A DNA stretch of 64,000 nucleotides from Acinetobacter sp. WCHA55 (GTDB lineage Bacteria; Pseudomonadota; Gammaproteobacteria; Pseudomonadales; Moraxellaceae), in contig NZ_CP032286.1 in the NCBI RefSeq assembly GCF_002165305.2, forward strand, positions 620,001-684,000, read 5' to 3'. Within the stretch, counting starts at the first letter, position 1. Each line of letters starts with the position of its first letter. Shown in pieces: positions 52,938-61,238 of the stretch. The notes beneath the pieces were generated by a model that searched no databases, was not told the origin of the DNA, and saw only the letters and a list, made by a program, of their open reading frames with translations. A program made the translations under genes and the position numbers.

Positions 52938-55544
52938 ATGAACAATAATCACCGCAAACCACTGCAAGGCACCCAGCTAGAATACTTTGATGTGCGAGAA
53001 GCCGTTGAACAGATTCAGCCAGGCGCTTATGCAAAACTTCCATACACCTCAAAAGTATTGGCTGAACAGTTAGTGCGTCGTTGTGATCCTGCCATTTTGG
53101 AGCAGTCACTGAAAGAACTGATTTTCTCAAAACAAGATCACGATTTCCCTTGGTATCCTGCACGTGTGGTGTGTCATGACATTCTTGGACAAACGGCATT
53201 GGTTGACCTTGCAGGTTTACGTGATGCGATTGCTGACCAAGGCGGCGACCCATCGAAAGTGAATCCTGTGGTACCGACTCAGTTGATTGTCGATCACTCT
53301 CTTGCTGTGGAATACGGTGGTTTCGATCCAGAGGCGTTTGAGAAAAACCGTGCAGTAGAAGACCGTCGTAACGAAGACCGTTTCCATTTTATTGAGTGGA
53401 CCAAGACTGCTTTTGAAAATGTCGATGTGATTCCTGCGGGGAATGGCATCATGCACCAAATCAACTTGGAGAAAATGTCTCCTGTGGTGCAAAGTCGTGA
53501 TGGCGTGGCGTTCCCAGATACTTGTGTCGGTACAGACTCACACACACCACATACCGATGCGCTCGGTGTCATTTCGATTGGTGTCGGAGGACTCGAAGCT
53601 GAAAATGTGATGCTCGGACGTGCGTCTTGGATGCGCCTACCTGACATTATCGGTGTTGAATTGGTGGGTCAGCGTCAAGCAGGGATTACTGCAACAGATA
53701 TCGTTTTAGCATTGACTGAGTTCTTGCGTAAAGAACGTGTCGTCGGTGCGTACCTTGAGTTCTTTGGTGAAGGGGCAGACAGCATGTCAGTGGGTGATCG
53801 TGCCACGATTTCCAATATGACCCCTGAATATGGCGCAACGGCGGCCATGTTCTATATCGACCAAAACACCATTGATTATTTAACCCTGACAGGTCGTGAA
53901 GCAGAACAAGTTGCACTGGTTGAAACCTATGCCAAAGAAATTGGTCTTTGGGCATCGGATATGAAACAAGCGGAATACCCACGTGTCCTTCGTTTCGATC
54001 TTTCAACGGTAACACGTAATATTGCAGGCCCATCAAACCCACATGCACGTGTTTCTACCGCAGATTTGAAAGAAAAAGGCATTGCAGGTGTGGTAGAAAA
54101 CCGTACCGATGGCTTAATGCCTGATGGTGCTGTGATTATTGCTGCCATTACTTCGTGTACCAATACATCAAACCCACGTAATACCGTTGCTGCGGGTTTA
54201 TTGGCACGTAAAGCCAATGAGTTGGGCTTAACCCGTAAACCTTGGGTGAAATCTTCTTTTGCACCTGGTTCTAAAGCGGCTGCGTTATACCTTGAAGAAG
54301 CAGGCGTATTAGATGACTTAGAAAAATTAGGTTTTGGGATCGTGGCGTATGCATGTACCACCTGTAACGGGATGTCAGGTGCATTAGACCCTAAACTACA
54401 ACAAGAAATTATTGACCGTGACTTGTATGCAACTGCGGTACTTTCGGGTAACCGTAACTTCGATGGTCGTATCCATCCTTATGCAAAACAAGCATTCTTG
54501 GCATCACCTCCGCTCGTTGTAGCTTATGCGATTGCAGGAACGATCCGCTTTGACATTGAAAAAGATGCACTAGGAAACGACAAAGACGGTAACCCAATTT
54601 ACCTGAAAGACATTTGGCCATCAGATGCAGAAATTGATGCGCTGGTCAAAGAAGCGGTGAAACCTGAACAGTTCCGTAAAGTCTACATTCCAATGTTTGA
54701 CTTGGGTGTTACTGAAAAAGCAGCCAGTCCTTTATATGACTGGCGTCCACAAAGTACTTATATTCGTCGTCCGCCATACTGGGAAGGGGCTTTGGCTGCA
54801 CCTCGTACACTGGCAAATATGCGTCCGCTTGCCATCTTGCCTGACAACATCACCACAGATCATTTGTCACCATCGAATGCAATTATGATGGATTCGGCAG
54901 CAGGTGAATACCTACACAAAATGGGTGTACCAGAGGAAGACTTTAACTCGTATGCAACGCACCGTGGAGACCACTTGACGGCACAACGTGCGACCTTTGC
55001 GAATCCAAAATTGTTTAATGAAATGGTGGTTCGTTCAGACGGTACGATCAAGCAAGGTTCGAAAGCACGTGTTGAGCCTGAAGGTGAAGTGATGCGTATG
55101 TGGGAAGCGATTGAAACTTATATGAATCGTAAGCAGCCGTTGATCATCATTGCAGGTAAAGACTATGGTCAGGGCTCTAGCCGTGACTGGGCTGCCAAAG
55201 GTGTCCGTCTTGCTGGTGTTGAAGCGATTGTAGCGGAAGGTTTTGAGCGTATTCACCGCACTAACTTAGTGGGTATGGGCGTGTTACCGCTTGAGTTTAA
55301 AGCAGGAACTGACCGTAAAACTTTAGGTTTAGATGGTACTGAACTGTATAGCGTGATTGGTAATATTGCGCCGCGTTCGACGTTAACTTTAGTGATTGAG
55401 CGTGCGACGGATGAAGGTAAGAGTGAAATTGTTGAAGTGCCTGTAACCTGTCGCCTAGATACTGAAGAAGAAGTGTCTGTTTATGAAGCGGGTGGTGTAT
55501 TGCAGCGTTTTGCGCAGGACTTTTTAGAGGGGAATGTGGCTTAA
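52938..55544 (+). CDS. acnD: Fe-S dependent 2-methylcitrate dehydratase AcnD
   Basis: AcnD converts 2-methylcitrate to 2-methylaconitate in propionate breakdown, working with PrpF. The 868-residue length and sequence blocks (LEYFDVREAVEQIQPGAY, VVCHDILGQTALVDLAGLRD, VIPAGNGIMHQINLE) match AcnD rather than the longer AcnA. Cluster ligands are in ITSCTNTSNP and YACTTCNGMSG. The late SRDWAAKG loop is the substrate-binding swivel segment. GCAGGAA lies shortly before the ATG. The usual prpB, prpC and prpF genes are not beside it, so either this locus is a split pathway or the enzyme serves as an extra aconitase. Confidence 0.88.
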   Translation: MNNNHRKPLQGTQLEYFDVREAVEQIQPGAYAKLPYTSKVLAEQLVRRCDPAILEQSLKELIFSKQDHDFPWYPARVVCHDILGQTALVDLAGLRDAIADQGGDPSKVNPVVPTQLIVDHSLAVEYGGFDPEAFEKNRAVEDRRNEDRFHFIEWTKTAFENVDVIPAGNGIMHQINLEKMSPVVQSRDGVAFPDTCVGTDSHTPHTDALGVISIGVGGLEAENVMLGRASWMRLPDIIGVELVGQRQAGITATDIVLALTEFLRKERVVGAYLEFFGEGADSMSVGDRATISNMTPEYGATAAMFYIDQNTIDYLTLTGREAEQVALVETYAKEIGLWASDMKQAEYPRVLRFDLSTVTRNIAGPSNPHARVSTADLKEKGIAGVVENRTDGLMPDGAVIIAAITSCTNTSNPRNTVAAGLLARKANELGLTRKPWVKSSFAPGSKAAALYLEEAGVLDDLEKLGFGIVAYACTTCNGMSGALDPKLQQEIIDRDLYATAVLSGNRNFDGRIHPYAKQAFLASPPLVVAYAIAGTIRFDIEKDALGNDKDGNPIYLKDIWPSDAEIDALVKEAVKPEQFRKVYIPMFDLGVTEKAASPLYDWRPQSTYIRRPPYWEGALAAPRTLANMRPLAILPDNITTDHLSPSNAIMMDSAAGEYLHKMGVPEEDFNSYATHRGDHLTAQRATFANPKLFNEMVVRSDGTIKQGSKARVEPEGEVMRMWEAIETYMNRKQPLIIIAGKDYGQGSSRDWAAKGVRLAGVEAIVAEGFERIHRTNLVGMGVLPLEFKAGTDRKTLGLDGTELYSVIGNIAPRSTLTLVIERATDEGKSEIVEVPVTCRLDTEEEVSVYEAGGVLQRFAQDFLEGNVA

Positions 55545-55693
55545 TTTTTTTATATTGATGATTGTAATTTTATGTATTAGCCCCATATCTCTATAGTGGG
55601 GCTATTTTAAAGTTATAAATATTTGAATAAAAATACTTTTGACTTAAAAAATATTCGTAATATCAACGTAATAATTTTAGGAATACTAATAAA

Positions 55694-55900
55694 ATGGTAC
55701 AAAAAGCAAATGTTCCCTATGGAAGTGATGTTTCTGCTGGAACTTATGAATGCTCAGATTGTGGGTATGAATACTCTAATCAGTCTAAAACATCTCTGCC
55801 ACCTTGCCCAAATAGAACGAAATCAGTTCATTATAAAAATGCTTGGAATATTATTACTGGCAAGGGGGATGCTAAAGAAGATCCTTATCCAAATAGATAA
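55694..55900 (+). CDS. Small zinc-ribbon protein (copy 1)
   Basis: A 68-residue soluble protein built round a zinc-ribbon core: GTYECSDCGYEY, then LPPCPN. The pattern agrees with DUF1451-type ribbons (CxxCG...LPxCPxC), but the last expected Cys is replaced (PCPNRTKS), so only three ligands are clear. The C-terminal part (NAWNIITGKGDAKEDPYPNR) is polar. A second, shorter protein of the same design lies at 57892-58035. Start ATG 55694 has no strong ribosome site. A terminator follows at 55993. Function unknown. Confidence 0.65.
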   Translation: MVQKANVPYGSDVSAGTYECSDCGYEYSNQSKTSLPPCPNRTKSVHYKNAWNIITGKGDAKEDPYPNR

Positions 55901-55992
55901 TTTTTCCAAAATTTCTATTCATTTACTGAATCATTTAGTACATCGCTTTTGTTGAAACAGAGTTGTGTTTATATCTAATTGATTTTAATTTG

Positions 55993-56022
55993 AAAAGAGT
56001 CCATATTTATGGACTCTTTTTT
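55993..56022 (+). terminator. Terminator ending just before the RES-domain gene
   Basis: Stem AAAAGAGTCCATA/TATGGACTCTTTT with T6, 90 bases after the zinc-ribbon stop codon and only about 15 bases before the RES gene ATG. Either the RES promoter lies within this hairpin or the hairpin acts as an attenuator. Confidence 0.82.
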
Positions 56023-56037
56023 ATTTTGGGGTGGATG

Positions 56038-57195
56038 ATGGGTTTTAATGATCGTATGGAGGAGGTTAATGCATATTCGCTAAATTTTTTTAATAAAAGT
56101 ATATGTTCTAATTGTATAGCTGATGATTATTTAGCGGAAATAATTAAATCAAATGCGACTGAGAAAGAATGCTCATATTGTTTAAGTAGAGGAAATAAGG
56201 ATATTGCATGTGATTACAAACTTGTAGTTCAAAAAATATATGATCGCATCTTTCTCTCTTATAAAGATGCACAAGATACAGGGATGCCTTTTGTTGAAGG
56301 TAGTTGGTTAATTGATCAAGATTATATACAAGATGTAATTAATGATTTTGATCCGGGATGGCATGCTACATTTATAGAAGATCTGTGCGAATCTGCTGAC
56401 CCCAATTTATATTTAGTTCCACATGTACATGATGATTGGGTTGGAGTTCCTGAGAGTGATGTTTTGAGTTATGGGTGGCAGACATTTAAAGAGCAAATTT
56501 TATATAAAACACGATATCTATTTTTAACTCAGAAATCGGCAGAACATGATGATTTTTACTCGGTCCCTTTAACTTCTATGTTAGATCGATTGGGTGATTT
56601 ATCTAATAGATTGGGCTTAATTAGAGAGATTCCACAAGATTCATATTTTTATAGAGTTAGGGCGCATGAGCAAGGTCATGAATTTACTGGGTTTGAAGAA
56701 ATAGGTGCTGCACCAAGAAGATTGGCTGGTGCTGGGCGTATGAATCCAGCAGGTATTCCTTATTTTTATATCGCCTTTATGCCAGATACAGCAAAATTTG
56801 AAGTTATTGATGATCAGAAATATTGGTCTTTGGCTAAATTAAAATTATTAAATAATATTCAAGTTCTAGATTTAACAGAGTTACCTCCAGTTCCTAGTAT
56901 TTTTGATATCTCACAGCATAATCTTAGAGAGGAAATTTTATTTCTCTATGAGTTTATTGAGGATTTATTGAAACCAGTTGCTAAAGATGGCAAAGAGCAT
57001 ATTGACTATGTACCAACACAGGTGGTTTCAGAATATTTTAGGTATGTATTTGAACCCAAATTACAAGGAATTATGTATCCAAGTGTCAAACATTCAGGAG
57101 GAGTCAATATAGCTATTTTTGAATCTGATAATGATGAAATTAAAAAATCCTTTAATTTGGAAGAAATTGTTGAGTGCGAGAATACCGAAAGTTAA
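56038..57195 (+). CDS. HEPN/RES domain protein, putative NAD+-degrading toxin
   Basis: RES-domain toxins cleave NAD+ by phosphorolysis. The 385-residue product has an N-terminal HEPN/RES-type region with a CxxC pair on each side (ICSNCI and CSYC, near 22 and 44) followed by helices, then the RES core: FYRVRAHEQGHEFTG, APRRLAGAGRMNPAGIPYFYIA and later EYFRYVF. ATG 56035 or 56038 is plausible because GGGGTGG lies just upstream. ATG 56056 is another option. The gene is clearly more AT-rich than its neighbours, suggesting transfer. No Xre-type antitoxin is adjacent, which is known for some HEPN-fused RES proteins. Confidence 0.8.
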   Translation: MGFNDRMEEVNAYSLNFFNKSICSNCIADDYLAEIIKSNATEKECSYCLSRGNKDIACDYKLVVQKIYDRIFLSYKDAQDTGMPFVEGSWLIDQDYIQDVINDFDPGWHATFIEDLCESADPNLYLVPHVHDDWVGVPESDVLSYGWQTFKEQILYKTRYLFLTQKSAEHDDFYSVPLTSMLDRLGDLSNRLGLIREIPQDSYFYRVRAHEQGHEFTGFEEIGAAPRRLAGAGRMNPAGIPYFYIAFMPDTAKFEVIDDQKYWSLAKLKLLNNIQVLDLTELPPVPSIFDISQHNLREEILFLYEFIEDLLKPVAKDGKEHIDYVPTQVVSEYFRYVFEPKLQGIMYPSVKHSGGVNIAIFESDNDEIKKSFNLEEIVECENTES

Positions 57196-57286
57196 GATTA
57201 TACCTTCGCCCAACTGCGACAAAGTCATAGCAAAAAGGTCACTCTAAGTTATAAGTGAGTTTTATCTACAGCCATCTCTTTTTAAT

Positions 57287-57348
57287 AATTTAGACCGGAA
57301 ATAGTAGCTGATTCTAAATTTAAATCAGCTGCTACTTTCAGTCTAATT
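57287..57348. repeat. Nested imperfect palindrome
   Basis: Inner arms AGTAGCTGATT (57303-57313) and AATCAGCTGCTACT (57323-57336) pair with a 3-base bulge. Outer arms AATTTAGAC and GTCTAATT extend it. It lies between the RES gene and the broken antitoxin gene and has no T run. Confidence 0.5.
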
Positions 57349-57459
57349 GGGATAGTGTTGCTACAAGAAAATGTAGTAAATAAGAATAAATTTCTGATTA
57401 AAAAAACAATTAATAAGTACCTATCATAAGATATATACCAAAACTGATGGAGTAGCCCA

Positions 57460-57679
57460 ATGGCTACCGTAAAAGTGTTTATGACTGGCCGCAGTCAGGC
57501 TATTCGCTTACCAAAAAGAATTTCGCTTTGAAGGCAAAGAAGTCGAAATCTTTTGCCGTGGTGATGAAGCTATACTTGGGGGGAAATCTGTCACGGCAGA
57601 TCAGTTATTTAAAGTTTTGGCACAAATGTCTGACGACTTTTACGCAGAAAAAAGAGTGGATGAACCACCACTGGAATGA
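57460..57679 (+). pseudogene. Frameshifted VapB/AbrB-type antitoxin remnant
   Basis: The frame from ATG 57460 reads MATVKVFMTGRSQAIRLPK, the DNA-binding start of VapB-type antitoxins. It then hits a stop because of an extra A in the run at 57513-57517. In the shifted frame it continues EFRFEGKEVEIFCRGDEAIL and reaches a typical antitoxin tail (LAQMSDDFYAEKRVDEPPLE) before TGA 57677-57679. No VapC PIN-domain gene follows. The 150 bases after it hold only short open stretches. The locus is thus the relic of a toxin-antitoxin pair. Confidence 0.75.
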
Positions 57680-57891
57680 GAAGAGTTCTGACGCTGAAAA
57701 AAAGAATTTCTATGCGTCGAAAGGCTGCAAGTGGAGAGCTGGATCAGCAAAACACTGTAAAGCAGCCAAAATTTCCATTTGAAATTATTTATTGCAATTA
57801 TGCCATTATCATTTGTCGAAATGATCAATAGACATTCATCATAAAATGCATATACTAGTAAGACCATTTTCTAAACATATGGAGAACAAAA

Positions 57892-58035
57892 ATGGTTACT
57901 GCTGGCGAAAAACCTGGAACAGGCTTCTATTTTTGTGTTCAATGCGGACACCGCGTCTACTTAGAAATTGGTACAGATCGTTTACCCCCGTGTACCAAAT
58001 GCCAAGGCAATCAATTTAACAATAAGAATGCCTAA
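57892..58035 (+). CDS. 47-residue zinc-ribbon protein (copy 2)
   Basis: Frame ATG 57892 to TAA 58033-58035 with GGAG 8 bases upstream. The product begins MVTAGEKPGTGFYFCVQCG and has a complete four-Cys ribbon, CVQC and LPPCTKC, then a short polar end. The design matches the zinc-ribbon tail of DUF1451-like proteins, standing here as a whole protein. It ends before a strong terminator. Too small to carry enzymatic function. Nucleic-acid or protein binding is a guess from the fold. Confidence 0.75.
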   Translation: MVTAGEKPGTGFYFCVQCGHRVYLEIGTDRLPPCTKCQGNQFNNKNA

Positions 58036-58068
58036 GCCAAAGATTTAACAGTTACCCACTGTTTTAAA

Positions 58069-58096
58069 GAAAAGCCCTATCACCCGATAGGGCTTT
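58069..58096 (+). terminator. Terminator after the 47-residue zinc-ribbon gene
   Basis: Stem AAAGCCCTATC/GATAGGGCTTT with an ACCC loop and T5, about 35 bases after the stop codon. Confidence 0.9.
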
Positions 58097-58154
58097 TTGC
58101 TAAGTTATAAAAAAAGATAAAAACATCCCAACTTAGGCCACACAGGAAAAGCAC

Positions 58155-58730
58155 ATGGAAACCATATTAGGACTTTGTATCGGCATTGGCTTAAGTGCTG
58201 CCTGTGGCTTTCGTGTCTTTGTCCCACTCTTGGTTATGAGCCTTGCTTCAATCATGGGGTGGTTTGAACCCATGCAAGGTTTTGAATGGTTAAACATGCC
58301 ATCGGTATGCATTGCCTTAGCCATTGCAACCGTCTGTGAAATCGCAGCCTATTACATACCATGGGTCGACAATGCTTTAGACACCATTGCAACGCCAGCC
58401 GCGATGGTCGCAGGAACACTCACCACTATGGCGGTCAGCAGTGGGGAAATGTCGCAGTTTGCCAGTTGGGCCGCGGCAATCATTGTCGGTGGCGGTACAG
58501 CAGGTGCTGTGCAAATGAGTACGGTTGCCGTTCGAGGGGTTTCAACCGCGACGACAGGCGGGGTTGCCAACCCACTGGTGTCTACCGTGGAATGGGTCGG
58601 AGCCGTTTTACTGTCCGTGCTGTCATTACTGGTTCCTGTTTTAGTGGTGATTGTAGGCATTATTTTGGCAATCTGGGCCGTACGTTGGTTTAAACGCAAA
58701 AAACAACAAAGTATCAGCACACCCTTATAG
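58155..58730 (+). CDS. DUF4126 family membrane protein
   Basis: A 191-residue, very hydrophobic protein with about five membrane helices. It starts METILGLCIGIGLSAACGFRVFVPL, carries IPWVDNALDTIATPAAMVAGTL in the middle and ends with a basic tail (VRWFKRKKQQS), consistent with DUF4126. The repeated Gly/Ala-rich helices suggest a small channel- or carrier-like protein. The function is unknown. A single gene following a terminator, with AGGAAAAG just before the ATG. Confidence 0.85.
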   Translation: METILGLCIGIGLSAACGFRVFVPLLVMSLASIMGWFEPMQGFEWLNMPSVCIALAIATVCEIAAYYIPWVDNALDTIATPAAMVAGTLTTMAVSSGEMSQFASWAAAIIVGGGTAGAVQMSTVAVRGVSTATTGGVANPLVSTVEWVGAVLLSVLSLLVPVLVVIVGIILAIWAVRWFKRKKQQSISTPL

Positions 58731-58963
58731 TCTCGGGCATTTTCTTATAGCGTTGCTGGGTCTCTAAATTTTAAAAATAGAGTGGCTAATTTTTCGGTTA
58801 TGTGGACGTTAGTCCTTTTAGCTTGATATGACTTAGGGCTCAGTTTCATCTTTAAAATAATGATTGATTTTCATACGCTATCCGTTTAATTTTATAAATA
58901 CATACTTTTTGTATGGTTTTGTTTGTAGTTGAACTTTATAAAAATTATTTGGGGGAGCTGTAA

Positions 58964-59170
58964 ATGATAAAATTTATTGTAAATGAACAGCCTAGTGAAA
59001 AAGGTGTACATCATATTCATAATGCGTCCTTAGGCTGCGAAGACTTACCCAGCTCGGAGGATCAAATTCTGATTGGTTATTTTGCCAATTATGAGCTGGC
59101 TTATAAACGGGCAAGAATGAACTGGCCCAGAGAAAAAGTTGAAGGTTGTGACAAGTGTTGTTTCAACTAA
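58964..59170 (+). CDS. Small cysteine protein of unknown function
   Basis: A 68-residue soluble protein with a GGGGGAG ribosome site. The pattern HNASLGCEDLPSSEDQILIG...YELAYKRARMNWP...GCDKCCFN resembles small proteins in which a His-x(n)-Cys pair and a terminal CxxCC bracket a helix, probably binding a metal. I recall this layout from short unnamed proteins but cannot name a family. Single gene, own terminator. Confidence 0.65.
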   Translation: MIKFIVNEQPSEKGVHHIHNASLGCEDLPSSEDQILIGYFANYELAYKRARMNWPREKVEGCDKCCFN

Positions 59171-59180
59171 TCAAAAACAA

Positions 59181-59209
59181 AAAAGCTCTGCAAATGATGC
59201 AGAGCTTTT
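59181..59209. terminator. Bidirectional terminator
   Basis: Stem AAAAGCTCTGCA/TGCAGAGCTTTT with a 5-base loop. It can end both the small cysteine-protein gene and the convergent lipoprotein gene. Confidence 0.88.
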
Positions 59210-59252
59210 CATTGTTAGATATGGATGTTCTATATTGTTAAGTATTACAAGA

Positions 59253-59606
59253 TTAATGAATTTCAATTCGGGTCGTGACTTTAATTTTTCGACACTCTCG
59301 GTCAGCTTCGACTAAAGCACGAATTTTAAAGTCAGAAAATCGAACTACTCGGTTTTGCATAGCAAACTGTTCAGGTGTTTTAATTTCTAGGCACTGAAAA
59401 GGACGCAGATTTTTTAGGATGTGCTTTTGTTTTTCTGTCATGTTCTGTGTCGATAAGTACACATAGCCTTTGGTGGTTTTTAACAATACTTCGTTTGGCT
59501 GTGCTTCGGTTGAGCTGGTGACTTTAACGATATGTGTTTTTAACACTTTGCATGCACTGATCGAAAGTGTAAGGCATATCAATAGTAGGGTAGTTTTGGT
59601 TTTCAT
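59253..59606 (-). CDS. Small lipoprotein of unknown function
   Basis: A 117-residue protein with a lipoprotein signal: basic start (MKTKTT), hydrophobic stretch and lipobox ISAC with Cys at residue 19. The mature part is beta-rich and basic, with two further Cys (FQCLEI and RECRK) that may form a disulfide. No family is recognised. Asp is absent at +2, so sorting to the outer membrane is expected by the E. coli rule. Monocistronic. Confidence 0.7.
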   Translation of the reverse strand: MKTKTTLLLICLTLSISACKVLKTHIVKVTSSTEAQPNEVLLKTTKGYVYLSTQNMTEKQKHILKNLRPFQCLEIKTPEQFAMQNRVVRFSDFKIRALVEADRECRKIKVTTRIEIH

Positions 59607-59819
59607 GATGTAGCGGATTTGAATGGTCTTTCGTCACTTTAGCCGAAAGTTTTCAATGGCAGCAATCAAAATATGACACTGACACAGTCATCTGTTTTTA
59701 ATTGTAGAACATTCTATAAATAAACTTCTGGCAAATGCTAAGCTTCAGCACAGATGCCAAAAATGTAGCATTCATTCGCGTGTTCTTTTATCTACTTTAT
59801 TTAAAAAATTAACCAAACT

Positions 59820-60518
59820 ATGAAAAAACAGTTCATTCTCACTTCTCTAATGTTTGCTGCAATGCTGGGTATCTCCACCAATCTCTGTGCTGGAAACTTA
59901 AATACAGAGGACATTCAGCGACAAAAAGCCACCAGCCAATACCAAGCTTACCTTCCTGCAAAATATACGGTGTTTGAGGTCGTGCAAGGGGATTTAAACA
60001 AAGATGGCTTAAAAGATGTGGTTTTAATCGTCAAAGCTACAGACCCGAAACAGTGGATCACTGATGAATACCGTGGAAAACTAGACCGCAACCGCCGTGG
60101 TGTGATTGTGCTGTTGAATACCAAAGAGCACTACCAAAAAGTCGTTCAGAACCAGTTTCTGTTTTCTTCAGAAAATGAAGATGGCGGTGTGTACTTTGCA
60201 CCCGAGTTGGTGCCCTCTATCGAAAAAGGCCTGTTAAAACTACATTATGCCCATGGCCGCTATGGATATTGGGCCTATCAGTTCCGTTTAGAGGGGCGTG
60301 ATATGCGCCTGATTGGCTATGACAGCTCCGATAATTTTGGCCCTTATGTGAACAGCGAAACCAGTATCAATTTTCTCACCGCGAAGAAGCTCGTCAGAGA
60401 AAACCTCAACAAAGACTCTGATAGCGACCCTAAATTCAAAGAAACATGGAGCAAAGTGAATGTTGCTCCAATGTATTTGAGCAAAATTCAGGACATCGAC
60501 GCTCTGAGTTTTGAATAG
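59820..60518 (+). CDS. Secreted protein with calcium-loop-like motif
   Basis: A 232-residue protein with a signal peptide (MKKQFILTSLMFAAMLGISTNLCA, cut near 24). Early in the mature part lies GDLNKDGLKDVVLIV, a DxNxDGxxD loop as in FG-GAP or dockerin-type calcium sites. The rest is mixed alpha/beta without enzymatic motifs. Proteins of this layout are common in Acinetobacter and Moraxella envelopes, but I cannot name a function. It ends shortly before the small membrane protein gene. Confidence 0.7.
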   Translation: MKKQFILTSLMFAAMLGISTNLCAGNLNTEDIQRQKATSQYQAYLPAKYTVFEVVQGDLNKDGLKDVVLIVKATDPKQWITDEYRGKLDRNRRGVIVLLNTKEHYQKVVQNQFLFSSENEDGGVYFAPELVPSIEKGLLKLHYAHGRYGYWAYQFRLEGRDMRLIGYDSSDNFGPYVNSETSINFLTAKKLVRENLNKDSDSDPKFKETWSKVNVAPMYLSKIQDIDALSFE

Positions 60519-60627
60519 TCTTGGCTTAGTTTTTGCTAACTTATATTTTCAAAAATGCACTTTTATGAGTGACGTGAGTCTGAGGCATCAGTCACATAAC
60601 TGCTTGATCATGTATAGGGGGAAAGAG

Positions 60628-60900
60628 ATGGAAAATAAAGAACTGGCCTTGAGTGTTGAAGAGAAACCTAAGCTGAGTACGGCTGCTCATTTGATGGCAG
60701 GTTGGCCTTTGTTTTTAGTGATCATTGGGGGGGCTATCGGTGGAGCCTTAGCTGTGGTTGCGTATGTGATTAACCGAAAAATCTATCTGTCTCAGCTTGG
60801 CAATATGCAAAAGGTGCTTGCCAATTTACTCTGTGGCATGTCCGCGATCAGTTTATGGTGGTTTATTGCAACGTGGTTGCAAGGCTATATGGCAAATTAA
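60628..60900 (+). CDS. Small two-helix membrane protein
   Basis: A 90-residue protein starting MENKELALSVEEKPKL, with two predicted membrane helices (about 27-50 and 68-86) joined by a basic loop (NRKIYLS). The ribosome site GGGGGAAAGAG directly before ATG 60628 decides the start. The frame is also open upstream, but that part overlaps the previous gene and has no site. The family is not recognised. The first copy of the repeated RNA-like element begins about 100 bases downstream. Confidence 0.7.
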   Translation: MENKELALSVEEKPKLSTAAHLMAGWPLFLVIIGGAIGGALAVVAYVINRKIYLSQLGNMQKVLANLLCGMSAISLWWFIATWLQGYMAN

Positions 60901-61003
60901 GCGTTCTGGAATGATGTTGTAAAAATGAATAGAAGCATTTTTATGCGAGAAAATAGATAATTAGAGTGTCATGATGAATATTTTTATCAAATTTGGTTTT
61001 ATT

Positions 61004-61238
61004 TAGGAAAATATTTTTCATTATCGCTTGAGATTAGCTGATCTTAGGAAATTCATCCCGCACTGATTTGCTTAATATAACGTCTAAGGGCACAGGAATC
61101 GAAAAGAGTAGTTTGCGACTCGTTATCTATCTGATCAGCGTCGTACTTACCCACAAGGTCTCGATTCAGCTTAGGACGCTATAGATTATCCATTTATAGG
61201 CAAAAGTTTAGAACTTACCCAGTTTTAATCGTTGAAGT
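61004..61238 (+). ncRNA. Candidate structured RNA, copy A
   Basis: The space between the flanking genes (60901-61487) has no protein gene but holds a diverged duplicate of the element at 61969-62234. Shared blocks are ATCGAAAAGAGTAG (61098-61111), GTACTTACCCA (61143-61153) and GCTTAGGACGCTATA (61169-61183). Hairpin 1 pairs 61114-61119 with 61140-61145. Hairpin 2 pairs 61179-61185 with 61193-61199 round a 7-base loop. Both hairpins also form in copy B with compensating changes. G-U pairs (61115/61144, 61184/61194) hold only on the + strand. Boundaries are approximate. Similarity may start earlier, with a small AT-rich hairpin near 60935-60947. Family unknown. Confidence 0.6.

Noticed and set aside
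57680..57835. Possible VapC toxin after the broken VapB
   Set aside because: No PIN-domain start or acidic residues pattern in any frame. Only short open stretches.
61169..61180. Short stem AGC/GCT with an exposed GGA loop in the RNA-like element, as for CsrA binding
   Set aside because: Only 3 base pairs, and its 3' arm overlaps the better supported hairpin 2. A single GGA is weak evidence.
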